Origin: DASYDU01 sp050248495
Lineage (GTDB): Bacteria; Planctomycetota; Planctomycetia; Pirellulales; Lacipirellulaceae
Length of the DNA: 64,000 bases
Direction of reading: 5' to 3'
NCBI GenBank assembly: GCA_050248495.1
Contig: JBFWSG010000024.1
Location: 11,353 to 75,352, forward strand
Part shown: positions 24,615-33,224 of the stretch, piece by piece
Layout of the letters: each line of letters begins with the position of its first letter
Numbering within the stretch: position 1 is the stretch's first letter
Notes under the pieces: generated by a model
Database searches by the model: none
What the model saw: the letters and a program-made list of their open reading frames with translations, nothing else
What the model was told of the DNA's origin: nothing
Translations under genes and position numbers: made by a program

Positions 24615-27600
24615 TTGCGCAATTGTCGGCGGCGCTTCGGCTTGCGGCGAAGCGCTCGACAGAGCGGCCTGTCGCGCCGAAAGGTTTGCGCACTTTTCAA
24701 CACCCTTGGCAAGGATGCCCGTCTGATCTCGGGTTTGAAACGCTGGTGGCTCGCGCCTCGTTCGAGGCCGTGGAATCGCTGCGCACGGGGTGCGCGCCGG
24801 CTCGCGGTCTGCGCGCTGGCGATCATCTCGCTCTGCCGACTGGCGCTCGCTCAAGACGCAATCACTTTGCCGCGCGAAGATGAGCGATTTGCAGTCTCGG
24901 TGGCCGCCGATTCGGCCGAGCATTGGCAACAGGGCATCTACGACGTCTGGCACCTCGCGGGCAATTGCCGCGTGCGGCAGGGAGGGACCGAGGTCTGCGG
25001 GCCGGAGGCGGTCGTGTGGATCGATCAAGGCGAGGCCGGGCAGGAAAACGCGCCCTCCAAAGTCATTGCCTACTTCGAGCGCGGCTCGCAACAAGCGGTC
25101 CAGCTCCAGCACGGCGCCGCAAGCGACAACGCGCAAGGCGACCGACTCGAAACTCCCGCCTGGTTCGGACGATTCACGACGATCGCTGAAGTCGAAATCA
25201 AATCGCCGCGACAGCAATCCCGGCCCGCCACGCTGCCAGCGATCGTCGAGCGCGGCCTCAAGAGGTTCGGGCCTCACCCCCACACCGCCAATCAACCGGT
25301 CAAGCAGGACCCCGCGGTGGCGCAGGCCCAATTCACGCAGACTGTCCCCACACCCGATCCCTTGGTGCCGGCCGGCGCCGCACCATTCCGCCGTATTCAC
25401 ATCGGAGCGCGGAGCGATGTGCCGCCCAGCGTCATTTGGCGTCCCTCGCCCAGCGGCGAAAACATCGCCATCGTAAGCGGCGGCGTAAACGTGATCATCG
25501 ATGGCCTGAGCGTCGAAGGCTTACCCGCCTCGTTCGGCCCGCTGGGCACGGTCGACATCGAAACCGACCGCGCGGTGATCTGGACCGGCGCGCTACCCAC
25601 CGGCGGCGAAGGAGGCCAGGTCACGCAGCAAAACGATGCCCCGCTCGAAATCTACATGGAAGGCAACATCATCTTTCGGCAGGGCGACCGCGTCGTGTAT
25701 GCCGATCGGATGTTCTACGACGCCCGCCGCCAGGTCGGCACGATCCTCAACGCCGAGCTGATCGCCCCGCCGCCCAAATTCGGCGGCTACCAGTACCAGG
25801 GCCTGGTGCGGCTCAAGGCGGGCGCGATTCGCCAGCTCGATGCCTCGCGGTTCGTCGCCCAGGACGCGCTGCTCACGACCAGCCGGTTGGAAGACCCCGC
25901 CTACAGCTTCGATTCGCAAACGATCACGCTCTCCGATCGTCCGCAGCCGATCGCCGGCCCGTACACGGGAATGACGGGCGTCAATCCGGCGACGGGCGAG
26001 CCGGCATTTGAGCATTCGTACCAGGTCGAGGCCCAGCAGAATTTCCTCCGCATCTCCGGCGTGCCGGTCCTGTACTGGCCCACGTTCGCCACGAGCCTCG
26101 ATAAGCCGACGTTCTACGTGAACAACCTGCGGGTGCGGAACGACTCGATCTTCGGCTTCCAGGTGCTCACGGAACTCGATGCGTTCCAGCTCCTGGGTTA
26201 CGACTCGCCGGACGGCGTCGAGTGGGATCTCAATCTCGACTACTTGAGTCAACGCGGATTCGGCTTCGGCACGAGCGTCGACTACGACCGCGACGGCTTT
26301 TTAAACATCCCTGGACCGACCCGCGGCCGGCTCGACGCCTGGTTTATCAACGACACCGGCCGCGACAACCTGGGCCTTGGCCGCCGCGACATCGTCCCCG
26401 AAGCGGAATTCCGCGGCCGCACGTTCTGGAACCATCGCCAGAAGCTCGTTGGCGGCTGGCTCGACGACTGGACCGTGCAAGGCGAGGTCGGCTGGCTCAG
26501 CGACCGCACGTTCCTCGAAGAATACTACGAGAACGAATGGGACAACAACAAGGACCAGCTCACCGGGGTGCGGCTGCGCCGCGTCTTTGACAATCAATCG
26601 TTCTTGATCGAAGCCAACGGCCGGCTCAACGACTTTTTCACGCAAACGCAGTGGCTGCCACGCGGCGACTTCTACTGGCTCGGCGAATCACTGTTCGACG
26701 ACCAGACCACGCTCTATTCACACACCTCGGCTGCCTACGCCAACCAGGGCATCGCCACGCCGCCGTCGAATCCAACGCTCTTGAGCCAGTGGACGCTGCT
26801 GCCCTGGGAAGTCGACAGCTTCGGCAATCCCACCGACGCCAAGGGCGAGCGGCTGGTGACTCGCAACGAGATCGACTATCCGTTCGAAGCCGGTCCCTTT
26901 AAGATCGTGCCATACGCGTTGGGTGAATATGGCCATTGGGGTGCGGACCTGGAGGGCAACAACATCCAGCGGCTCTGGGGTCAGGCCGGCGTGCGGGCCA
27001 GCATTCCCTTCTGGGCGGCCGATCCCTCGATCCGCGATCCGTTGTTCAACATCAATGGACTCGCCCACAAAGTGGTCTTCGACGCCGAAGCGTCCTACGC
27101 CGACGCCGATCAGAATTTCAGCGAGTTCCCGCTCTACGACAACATCGACGACACGTCGGTGGTCGAGTTCCGCCGCCGGTTGTTCTTCGCACCGGTGGGC
27201 AGCCCGGCCCTGGCCGGGCAATTTAATCCGAAGTTCGATCCGCGCTACTACGCGATTCGCTCCGGCGTCCAGGACGACGTGACCGCCACCTCGATGGAGC
27301 TGGCCGACGACTTGGCGGCGGTCCGCGTCGGCATGCGACACCGCCTGCAGACCAAGCGAGGAGCCCCTGGCGAACAGCGGATCGTCGACTGGATGACTTT
27401 CGATTCCAACGCCAGCATGTTCCCCGACCCCAATCGCGACAACTTCGGCGAGGTGGTCGGCCTCATTGACTACGACTGGCGGTGGTTCATCGGCGACCGC
27501 TTCTCGATCCTCTCCGACGGGGCGGCTGACACGTTTGGCGACGGCTTCCGCACCGTTTCGCTCGGCGCCATGCTCAACCGCCCGCTGATCGGCAACGCCT

Positions 27601-27917
27601 ATCTCGGCTTCCGCGCGATGGACGGGCCGCTCACAGCCAACGTCGTCATCGGCTCGATCAACTACCGCATGAGCCAGAAGTGGATCGGCTCGGCCACGGG
27701 CTCGATCGATTTGGGCAATACCGGCAACATCGGACAGTCGTTCTACGTGAGCCGCATTGGCGAATCGCTCATCGCCACGGTCGGGGCCAACTACGACCAG
27801 TCGAAGGGCAACGTCGGTTTCAGCTTCCTCGTCGAGCCGCGGTTTCTGCCCAACTTGCAAGTCACCCGCCGCACCGGTATCGAAGTCCCGCCGCCGGGCG
27901 TGTATGGGCTGGAATGA
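24615..27917 (+). CDS. LptD-like outer-membrane LPS-assembly protein
   Basis: A protein of up to 1100 residues. After a signal peptide (about 62-80, ending LALAQ) comes an OstA/LptA-like N-terminal domain with repeated strands (about 90-440), then a long region of alternating aromatic strands (FYVNNLRVRNDSIFGFQV onward) typical of the LptD beta-barrel. LptD inserts lipopolysaccharide into the outer leaflet. The first 60 residues are Arg/Cys-rich and odd; the start is uncertain. TTG 24615 gives the full length, and TTG 24735 (LKRWWLAP) gives a more normal signal peptide. The promoter at 24560-24589 fits either. Confidence 0.8.
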   Translation: MRNCRRRFGLRRSARQSGLSRRKVCALFNTLGKDARLISGLKRWWLAPRSRPWNRCARGARRLAVCALAIISLCRLALAQDAITLPREDERFAVSVAADSAEHWQQGIYDVWHLAGNCRVRQGGTEVCGPEAVVWIDQGEAGQENAPSKVIAYFERGSQQAVQLQHGAASDNAQGDRLETPAWFGRFTTIAEVEIKSPRQQSRPATLPAIVERGLKRFGPHPHTANQPVKQDPAVAQAQFTQTVPTPDPLVPAGAAPFRRIHIGARSDVPPSVIWRPSPSGENIAIVSGGVNVIIDGLSVEGLPASFGPLGTVDIETDRAVIWTGALPTGGEGGQVTQQNDAPLEIYMEGNIIFRQGDRVVYADRMFYDARRQVGTILNAELIAPPPKFGGYQYQGLVRLKAGAIRQLDASRFVAQDALLTTSRLEDPAYSFDSQTITLSDRPQPIAGPYTGMTGVNPATGEPAFEHSYQVEAQQNFLRISGVPVLYWPTFATSLDKPTFYVNNLRVRNDSIFGFQVLTELDAFQLLGYDSPDGVEWDLNLDYLSQRGFGFGTSVDYDRDGFLNIPGPTRGRLDAWFINDTGRDNLGLGRRDIVPEAEFRGRTFWNHRQKLVGGWLDDWTVQGEVGWLSDRTFLEEYYENEWDNNKDQLTGVRLRRVFDNQSFLIEANGRLNDFFTQTQWLPRGDFYWLGESLFDDQTTLYSHTSAAYANQGIATPPSNPTLLSQWTLLPWEVDSFGNPTDAKGERLVTRNEIDYPFEAGPFKIVPYALGEYGHWGADLEGNNIQRLWGQAGVRASIPFWAADPSIRDPLFNINGLAHKVVFDAEASYADADQNFSEFPLYDNIDDTSVVEFRRRLFFAPVGSPALAGQFNPKFDPRYYAIRSGVQDDVTATSMELADDLAAVRVGMRHRLQTKRGAPGEQRIVDWMTFDSNASMFPDPNRDNFGEVVGLIDYDWRWFIGDRFSILSDGAADTFGDGFRTVSLGAMLNRPLIGNAYLGFRAMDGPLTANVVIGSINYRMSQKWIGSATGSIDLGNTGNIGQSFYVSRIGESLIATVGANYDQSKGNVGFSFLVEPRFLPNLQVTRRTGIEVPPPGVYGLE

Positions 27918-27990
27918 GTCAGTTGTCAGTCGTCAGTCGTCAGTGGTAAATTTGACGTCCTCGCTGCAACTGACCACTGACCACTATCCA
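27916..27990. repeat. Inverted heptad-repeat element between lptD-like gene and rpiB
   Basis: Left arm gtcagtc heptads (27918-27946), beginning inside the lptD stop codon; right arm actgacc heptads (27967-27990). The same gtcagt/actgac words recur at 49968-50003 and 57979-58186. Confidence 0.88.
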
Positions 27991-28002
27991 CAGACAGCTG
28001 CC

Positions 28003-28431
28003 ATGAAAATCGGCATCGGATCGGACCACGCGGGCTATCGCTACAAAGAGTTGATCAAGGCGCATCTCGCCGAGCTCGGCCACGAGGTGCAGGACTTCGG
28101 TACCGATTCGGAGGCGATGGTCGATTATCCGCTGTTCATCCGCCCGGTGGCCGAGGCCGTCGCCGCCGGAAAGGTTGAGCGCGGCATCGTGCTGGGGGGC
28201 TCGGGCAACGGCGAAGCGATCGTCGCCAACCGCGTGAAGGGCGTCCGCTGCACGCTCTGCTGGGACGTCGAATCGGCCCGCTTCGGCCGCATGCACAACG
28301 ACTCGAATTGCCTCTCGATCGGCGAGCGGATGGTCGACGAGGCCGATGTCCCGGCAATCGTCGATATGTGGCTCGCCACGCCCTTCGAAGGCGGCCGCCA
28401 CCAGCGGCGGATCGAGATGATCGACCAATAG
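28003..28431 (+). CDS. rpiB: Ribose-5-phosphate isomerase B, actinobacterial (Glu) type
   Basis: A 142-residue RpiB/LacAB-family isomerase that interconverts ribose 5-phosphate and ribulose 5-phosphate in the pentose phosphate pathway. N-terminal IGIGSDHAGY binds the phosphate region. The active-site loop reads GIVLGGSGNGE with Gly where enterobacterial RpiB has the catalytic Cys, and Glu71 in the position that serves as base in the Mycobacterium tuberculosis enzyme. HNDSN near residue 99 is the usual histidine region. The start is ATG 28003, directly after a heptad-repeat hairpin. Confidence 0.95.
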   Translation: MKIGIGSDHAGYRYKELIKAHLAELGHEVQDFGTDSEAMVDYPLFIRPVAEAVAAGKVERGIVLGGSGNGEAIVANRVKGVRCTLCWDVESARFGRMHNDSNCLSIGERMVDEADVPAIVDMWLATPFEGGRHQRRIEMIDQ

Positions 28432-28685
28432 GGTTCCGATCGCGTTCTCAATCTTCCCACGACGCCTGAAATTTTCACGCGAGCGCGCTTGGCTCTGTGC
28501 CCGCGCCGCGCTCTCTCGGCGAGCAGATGAAGATTCTCTGGTTGGGGTATTCACCCCTATTGTGTTTTCCAGGGCAAGTGGCATGATCAGCGTGCCGGGA
28601 CCCCTGGTTGACTATTTCTCGTCCACCCGGCCTGCCCTCCGGCCTGAATTGTCGGCTGACGTCACGTCATTCGAGGTACTCTGCC

Positions 28686-30584
28686 ATGACCGCACGACTC
28701 TCGGAATTGCATCCGCCGGTGTTGGAATCGATTCGGCATGACCACGAATTGATGGAGGAAATCGAAAGTCACACGGGTCAGCGGGCCGGCGACGTCGGCC
28801 GACTGATGGAAGGAGTCTCGAGTGCCGAGTCGCGGCGGATGTTCGCGACTTTTGCCGGCCAGGGAGGAGTGCCGGACAGCTTCTCGCAAGCCGGGACTTT
28901 CGAGGCGATCATCTTGCGCCGCGGCCGCCCCTCGTTCCTCGTGCAACACGACAGCTATGTGATTCCCAACGACGAACAGGTCTGGACGGGTCGACTTCAA
29001 CCGTCGCGCCAGGCGCTGGAGTCCGCGATTCGCTCGGTCGGCCGGATCGAGGTCAGCGGCCATCCTGAGCTCGATTGGATCGGCACCGGTTGGCTCGCCT
29101 CCCCTGACCTGGTCGTTACCAATCGCCACGTCGCCAATGAGTTCGCCTTCGCCGGCGGGCGCGGCTTTGTGTTCCGTCCCGGGCTGGGCGGCGGACCGAT
29201 GCACGCGAACATCGACTTCAAGGAAGAATTCGGCGGCACCGACGAGGCCGCCGTCGACGTCGTCGACATTCTTTTCATTGCCGGGCAAACCGCCGGCCAG
29301 CCCGACATGGCCGTGCTGAAACTAAAGACGCCCGTCGACCGCACACCGCTCTCCCTGGCCGATTCGAGCACCGCGACGGGCGAGTTTATCGCCCTGATCG
29401 GCTACCCGGCCCGCGACGACCGCCGCAACGACCCGGCCGTCGCCCGGGATATCTTCCGCGACATCTACGAGAAAAAACGGCTGGCGCCCGGCAAGCAAAT
29501 CGATACCGGGCTATCCAACGCCGTCGTCTTCGAGCACGACTGCACTTCGCTCGGCGGCGCGTCCGGTGCGGCGCTGATTGACGTCGGCACCGGCAAGACC
29601 CTGGGCCTCCACTTCGGGGGCCGATTCGAGCAATCTAACTTCGCAGTCCGCGCCGAGGTGGTCAGCCGCGTGCTGGGCAGCGTCCAGCGCACGACGACCG
29701 CGTTCGGCTTCGCGGCGGAGGCTCCGGCCGCCGATCCGGACGAGTATGCCGACCGGCCCGGCTACGAGGCCGAGTTTCTCGGCTCGGGCGATGATCTCTT
29801 CGTGCCACTCCCGGAAGTCCGCGGCACGCGCCAGCGCGATTTGCTCCGTCAGACTCGCGGGCCAAACCGCGGCTCCGACGAGCTCCGCTACATGCACTTC
29901 TCGATCAAAATGAGCAAGTCGCGCAAGCTGCCATTTTTCACGGCCTGCAACATTGACGGCGATTCGCTCCGCCGGCCACGGCGCGGGCGCGACGTCTGGC
30001 GATTCGATCCGCGGATTCCCGACACCGCACAGGTCGGCAACGACCTGTATGCCGACAACAAACTCGACCGGGGGCACCAGGTGCGGCGGCTCGATCCGGT
30101 GTGGGGCAGCAGCGAGGAAGCGAAGCTGGCCGAATTGGACACGTTTCATTTCACCAACTCTTGTCCGCAGCATGCGCGGCTCAATCAGGGCAAATCGCTC
30201 TGGGCCGGATTGGAGGATTACATCCTCGACAACACCGATGAAAAGAACCTCCGCATCTCGGTCTTCACCGGACCCGTGTTCGACGAACGGGACTTGGTCT
30301 ATCGGGACACCAAGATCCCTGAGGAATACTGGAAGGTCGTGGTCAATGTCCGCGACGACGGCCGGCTCTCGGCCACGGCCTACGTCCTGAGCCAAGGGCA
30401 GTTCATGGACGACATCGAGTTCGCCTTCGGACCGTTTCGCACCTTCCAAGTTCCGATCCGCAAGGTCGAAGCAAAAACGGGCCTCCACTTCGGGCCGCTG
30501 AGCGACTTTGATCCGGTAGAGAGCATCGAAGGCCCGGATGCCGCCATCGAAGTCGATCGATTGGAACGGATCGTTCTGGGCTGA
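28686..30584 (+). CDS. Trypsin-like serine protease fused to DRGH-type DNA/RNA nonspecific endonuclease
   Basis: A 632-residue two-enzyme protein. Residues 1-115 are helical and of unknown type. A trypsin-like domain follows with His148 (VVTNRHVA), Asp207 (QPDMAVLKL) and Ser293 (GGASGAAL) in chymotrypsin-fold order. Residues 400-620 form a NUC1/endonuclease G domain with the catalytic DRGH (461-464) and the metal-ligand Asn region FTNSCPQHARLNQG. No signal peptide is seen, so it probably acts in the cytoplasm. Protease-nuclease fusions of this kind fit a conflict or programmed-death effector where the protease may gate the nuclease; that role is inferred. GAGG precedes ATG 28686. Confidence 0.9.
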   Translation: MTARLSELHPPVLESIRHDHELMEEIESHTGQRAGDVGRLMEGVSSAESRRMFATFAGQGGVPDSFSQAGTFEAIILRRGRPSFLVQHDSYVIPNDEQVWTGRLQPSRQALESAIRSVGRIEVSGHPELDWIGTGWLASPDLVVTNRHVANEFAFAGGRGFVFRPGLGGGPMHANIDFKEEFGGTDEAAVDVVDILFIAGQTAGQPDMAVLKLKTPVDRTPLSLADSSTATGEFIALIGYPARDDRRNDPAVARDIFRDIYEKKRLAPGKQIDTGLSNAVVFEHDCTSLGGASGAALIDVGTGKTLGLHFGGRFEQSNFAVRAEVVSRVLGSVQRTTTAFGFAAEAPAADPDEYADRPGYEAEFLGSGDDLFVPLPEVRGTRQRDLLRQTRGPNRGSDELRYMHFSIKMSKSRKLPFFTACNIDGDSLRRPRRGRDVWRFDPRIPDTAQVGNDLYADNKLDRGHQVRRLDPVWGSSEEAKLAELDTFHFTNSCPQHARLNQGKSLWAGLEDYILDNTDEKNLRISVFTGPVFDERDLVYRDTKIPEEYWKVVVNVRDDGRLSATAYVLSQGQFMDDIEFAFGPFRTFQVPIRKVEAKTGLHFGPLSDFDPVESIEGPDAAIEVDRLERIVLG

Positions 30585-30735
30585 TTTTGGCGGTCGCACG
30601 TTCATGAAGAATCGCCGTAAAGTGATGCAGCGGCGTGTCTTCCGCGGACTTGGGCCGGGTGGCGAATCTTCGCGGCCCCGATTAGGATGAATGTTTAGCG
30701 ATTCATTCATTCTTGTCGGTGTCGAGGCTACCTCC

Positions 30736-31380
30736 ATGACCATTCGGGCGGAACGCGACGGGCGTTTCTATTTGCGGTTTCTCCTCATCGGCATCGGCTT
30801 GTTGGGGTTCTCCCTGTATTGCCTGTACGACGGTTCGATTGCCTGGCCATTGCAACAGGAAAAGGCCGTGGCCTACGACAAGTTTGTGCTCGAGGAAAAG
30901 AACGAACAGAAGTGGATCGATCTGGCCAACGAAAAAGGGTGGTCGACGAGTTTTCCAGGTGCGCCCCGAGAACACTACGAGATGGACATCAAAACGCAGT
31001 TCTGGATGGCCGGCGGCACGGCAATTCTCGCCGTGTTTCCGCTGCTGGCGGTGCTCCTCTCGCGCGGACGCTGGATCGAGCTCAGCGGCGACACGCTCAC
31101 ATCCAGCTGGGGTCAAACGGTCAAGATGGACCAGATCACGGGCCTGGAAAAACGGCAATGGCGGAATAAAGGCATCGCCAAACTCCGCTACGAGGACAAC
31201 GGTAAGCGGCGAACCTTCGTAATCGACGACTTCAAATTCAAACGCGCGCCGACCGACCAGATTCTTGCCGAGATCGAGAAGCAAATCAGCCACGACCTGA
31301 TCACCGGCGGCCCGCCGGAAGGCTACGAGCCGCCCGAGGCGGAAGCGATGGCGGAGGCAGAAGCTGCGTCGGACGGGTGA
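30736..31380 (+). CDS. Two-helix membrane protein, unknown function
   Basis: A 214-residue protein with a helix at about 13-33, an 80-residue polar loop (one face of the membrane), a second helix at about 88-108, then a PH-like or bPH-type beta-rich region (WIELSGDTLTSSWGQTVKMDQITGLEKRQW) and an acidic Ala/Glu tail. GAGG precedes ATG 30736 by about eight bases. It lies 151 bases downstream of the protease-nuclease gene on the same strand, so a functional link is possible but unproven. Confidence 0.7.
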   Translation: MTIRAERDGRFYLRFLLIGIGLLGFSLYCLYDGSIAWPLQQEKAVAYDKFVLEEKNEQKWIDLANEKGWSTSFPGAPREHYEMDIKTQFWMAGGTAILAVFPLLAVLLSRGRWIELSGDTLTSSWGQTVKMDQITGLEKRQWRNKGIAKLRYEDNGKRRTFVIDDFKFKRAPTDQILAEIEKQISHDLITGGPPEGYEPPEAEAMAEAEAASDG

Positions 31381-31427
31381 TCGCCGCGATCCTGGCTGTC
31401 ATCAAACTGCCGCACGGTCGTCGTCGC

Positions 31428-31937
31428 TTACTTCCGCGCCTCGTGCACCACGTGCGCCAGTTCCGGCAGGATCAGCTTGTCGAGCGCCAGCCGCACCGCC
31501 GCCGTGCTGCCCGGCATCGTCAGCAGCACCACCTGGCCGATCACGCCGCCGATCGTGCGGCTGAGCATCGCCGCGGGGCCGATGTCTTCGTAACTCAGCA
31601 TGCGGAACAGCTCGCCGTAGCCGGGCAGCGTTTTGGTGAGTAGCGCGCTCACGGTTTCGTACGTCTGATCGCGGGCCGCAATGCCGGTGCCGCCGGTGAT
31701 CAGAATCGCGTCCAGCAGCGTAGCGTCCGCCAGCTCTTCGACCAGCGAGCGAATGCGATTTTGATCGTCGGGCACGATCTCGCGCCGCGTAATCGTGTGG
31801 CCCGCCCCGGCGAGGCTCTCGGCGAGCATCAGCCCGCCGCGGTCGGTTTCCAGCGTGCGGGTGTCGCTCACCGTGACCACCGCGCAGCGGACCGTTTTTC
31901 GGGCCTCGGCGCGATGTTGTTGGGTCGATTCGCTCAT
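31428..31937 (-). CDS. moaB: Molybdenum cofactor biosynthesis protein MoaB/MogA-like
   Basis: A 169-residue MPT-binding protein of the MoaB/Mog family. VVTVSDTRTLETDRGG opens the fold; the conserved ITGGTGIAARDQTYE (about 80-94) is the molybdopterin-binding loop, and MPGSTAAVRLALD follows near the C-terminus. The family adenylates molybdopterin before metal insertion in Moco synthesis in the cytoplasm. No other Moco gene is in the window. The reverse strand has TATTAT five bases before the ATG, so a very short or absent leader is possible. Confidence 0.93.
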   Translation of the reverse strand: MSESTQQHRAEARKTVRCAVVTVSDTRTLETDRGGLMLAESLAGAGHTITRREIVPDDQNRIRSLVEELADATLLDAILITGGTGIAARDQTYETVSALLTKTLPGYGELFRMLSYEDIGPAAMLSRTIGGVIGQVVLLTMPGSTAAVRLALDKLILPELAHVVHEARK

Positions 31938-31947
31938 GGCGTATAAT
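31920..31947 (+). promoter_or_regulatory. Candidate forward promoter inside the moaB start region
   Basis: TTGGGT (31920-31925), a 16-base spacer and a perfect TATAAT (31942-31947) on the plus strand could drive the HEAT-repeat gene at 32010. It overlaps the moaB start codon, so the divergent promoters would share DNA. Confidence 0.45.
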
Positions 31948-31957
31948 AAAGGGACCG

Positions 31958-31985
31958 GTTAGCTATTAGCCGTCAGCTATTAGCC
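31958..31985. repeat. Heptad-word repeat, single arm
   Basis: Two copies of gctattagcc separated by gtca, from the same ttagct family as 21845-21958. Only one arm is present here, between moaB and the HEAT-repeat gene. Confidence 0.75.
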
Positions 31986-32009
31986 AGAGGTCCAGAATAG
32001 CGTATTTCC

Positions 32010-33218
32010 ATGCGTGTCGCATCTGCCGCCATCGTGTCGCTCGTCGTCGCCGGCGTGGTAACTGCGCCTGCGTCTGCCGACCTGATTGAGCTCAAGAATG
32101 GCGGCAAGCTGTACGGCAACATCACCAATGCTGGCGACCGCGCTGCCGCCAACCATGAGATTGCCACCGATAGCGGCGGCAAGATTTCGATTCCCCGCGA
32201 CCAGGTCTCGCGGATCGTGCCGCTCACCGAGGCCCAGGAAGAATATCAGCGCCGCGCCCGCGTCGTAGCCGACACGGCCGACGCGCATTGGCAGCTCGCC
32301 GATTGGTGCCGCCAGCAGAAGCTGGTGCTCGAATATCGCGACGAGCTGGCCCGCGTGCTGGAGCTCGATCCCAACCACGAACGCGCCCACCTGGCGCTGG
32401 GCCACAAAAAGCACGGCGGCGGCTGGAGCTCGCGGGACGAGGTGATGGCCGCCCGCGGCCTCATCTGGTACGACGGCAAATACTACAGCCAGCAGCACAT
32501 CGAGCTCTTGGAACAAGCCAAGGCCGTCAAGAAGACCGACGCCGATTGGCGAAATCAATTGGAGCGTTGGCGGCGCTGGCTCACCGGCCGTCGCAAAGAT
32601 CGCTCGGACGAAGCGCTCCGCGAGATTCGCGCCCTGAAGAATCCGGCGGCGGCTCCGGCGCTCGTCGCACTGCTGGACGAAGAACAGGACCCCGAAGTTC
32701 GCCGGCTCTTGATCGACGTGGCCGCGCCGATGGAGACGCCGGAGGTGGTCGAAAAGCTGGTGCAGATGTCGCTGCAAGATCCGGACGATGATCTCCGCTA
32801 CGCCGCGCTACAGGACTTGATCGCCACCGGCCGACCCGGCTTGATCGGCCCTTACGTCCACGTGCTGCGCAGCAACGACAACGTGCTCGTGAATCGCGCC
32901 GCCGAAGCGCTCGGCCAGATCGGTAACCGCGACGCGATCGGCCCGCTGATCAACGCCGTCGTGACCAGGCACAAGACAAAAATTGCTGGCGGCAACCCGA
33001 ACCAGCACGCGTACACTTTCACACCGTCGGGCGGCACGGCGATGAATTTCGGCAGCGCACCGCCGAAGGACATCGTCCAGGAAGTCGAGAATCCGGCCGT
33101 GCTCGCCGCCCTCTCCAAACTCGCCGGCGCCAATTTCGGCTTCGACAAAGCGGCCTGGCACAACTGGCTGACTTCCGACGCCAAGGCTCACCCTGTCAAT
33201 ATCCGGCGCGATCCGTGA
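32010..33218 (+). CDS. Secreted HEAT-repeat protein
   Basis: A 402-residue protein with a signal peptide (1-23, cleavage after PASA). A short beta-rich domain follows (DLIELKNGGKLYGNITN, a pattern common in planctomycete secreted proteins), then a charged helical linker with a WSS/ARGLIWYDGKYYS segment, and HEAT repeats (about 205-320, RSDEALREIRALKNPAAAPALVALL onward in pieces). HEAT solenoids bind protein partners; none can be named. It ends six bases from a convergent gene. Confidence 0.82.
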   Translation: MRVASAAIVSLVVAGVVTAPASADLIELKNGGKLYGNITNAGDRAAANHEIATDSGGKISIPRDQVSRIVPLTEAQEEYQRRARVVADTADAHWQLADWCRQQKLVLEYRDELARVLELDPNHERAHLALGHKKHGGGWSSRDEVMAARGLIWYDGKYYSQQHIELLEQAKAVKKTDADWRNQLERWRRWLTGRRKDRSDEALREIRALKNPAAAPALVALLDEEQDPEVRRLLIDVAAPMETPEVVEKLVQMSLQDPDDDLRYAALQDLIATGRPGLIGPYVHVLRSNDNVLVNRAAEALGQIGNRDAIGPLINAVVTRHKTKIAGGNPNQHAYTFTPSGGTAMNFGSAPPKDIVQEVENPAVLAALSKLAGANFGFDKAAWHNWLTSDAKAHPVNIRRDP

Positions 33219-33224
33219 CGCCAG

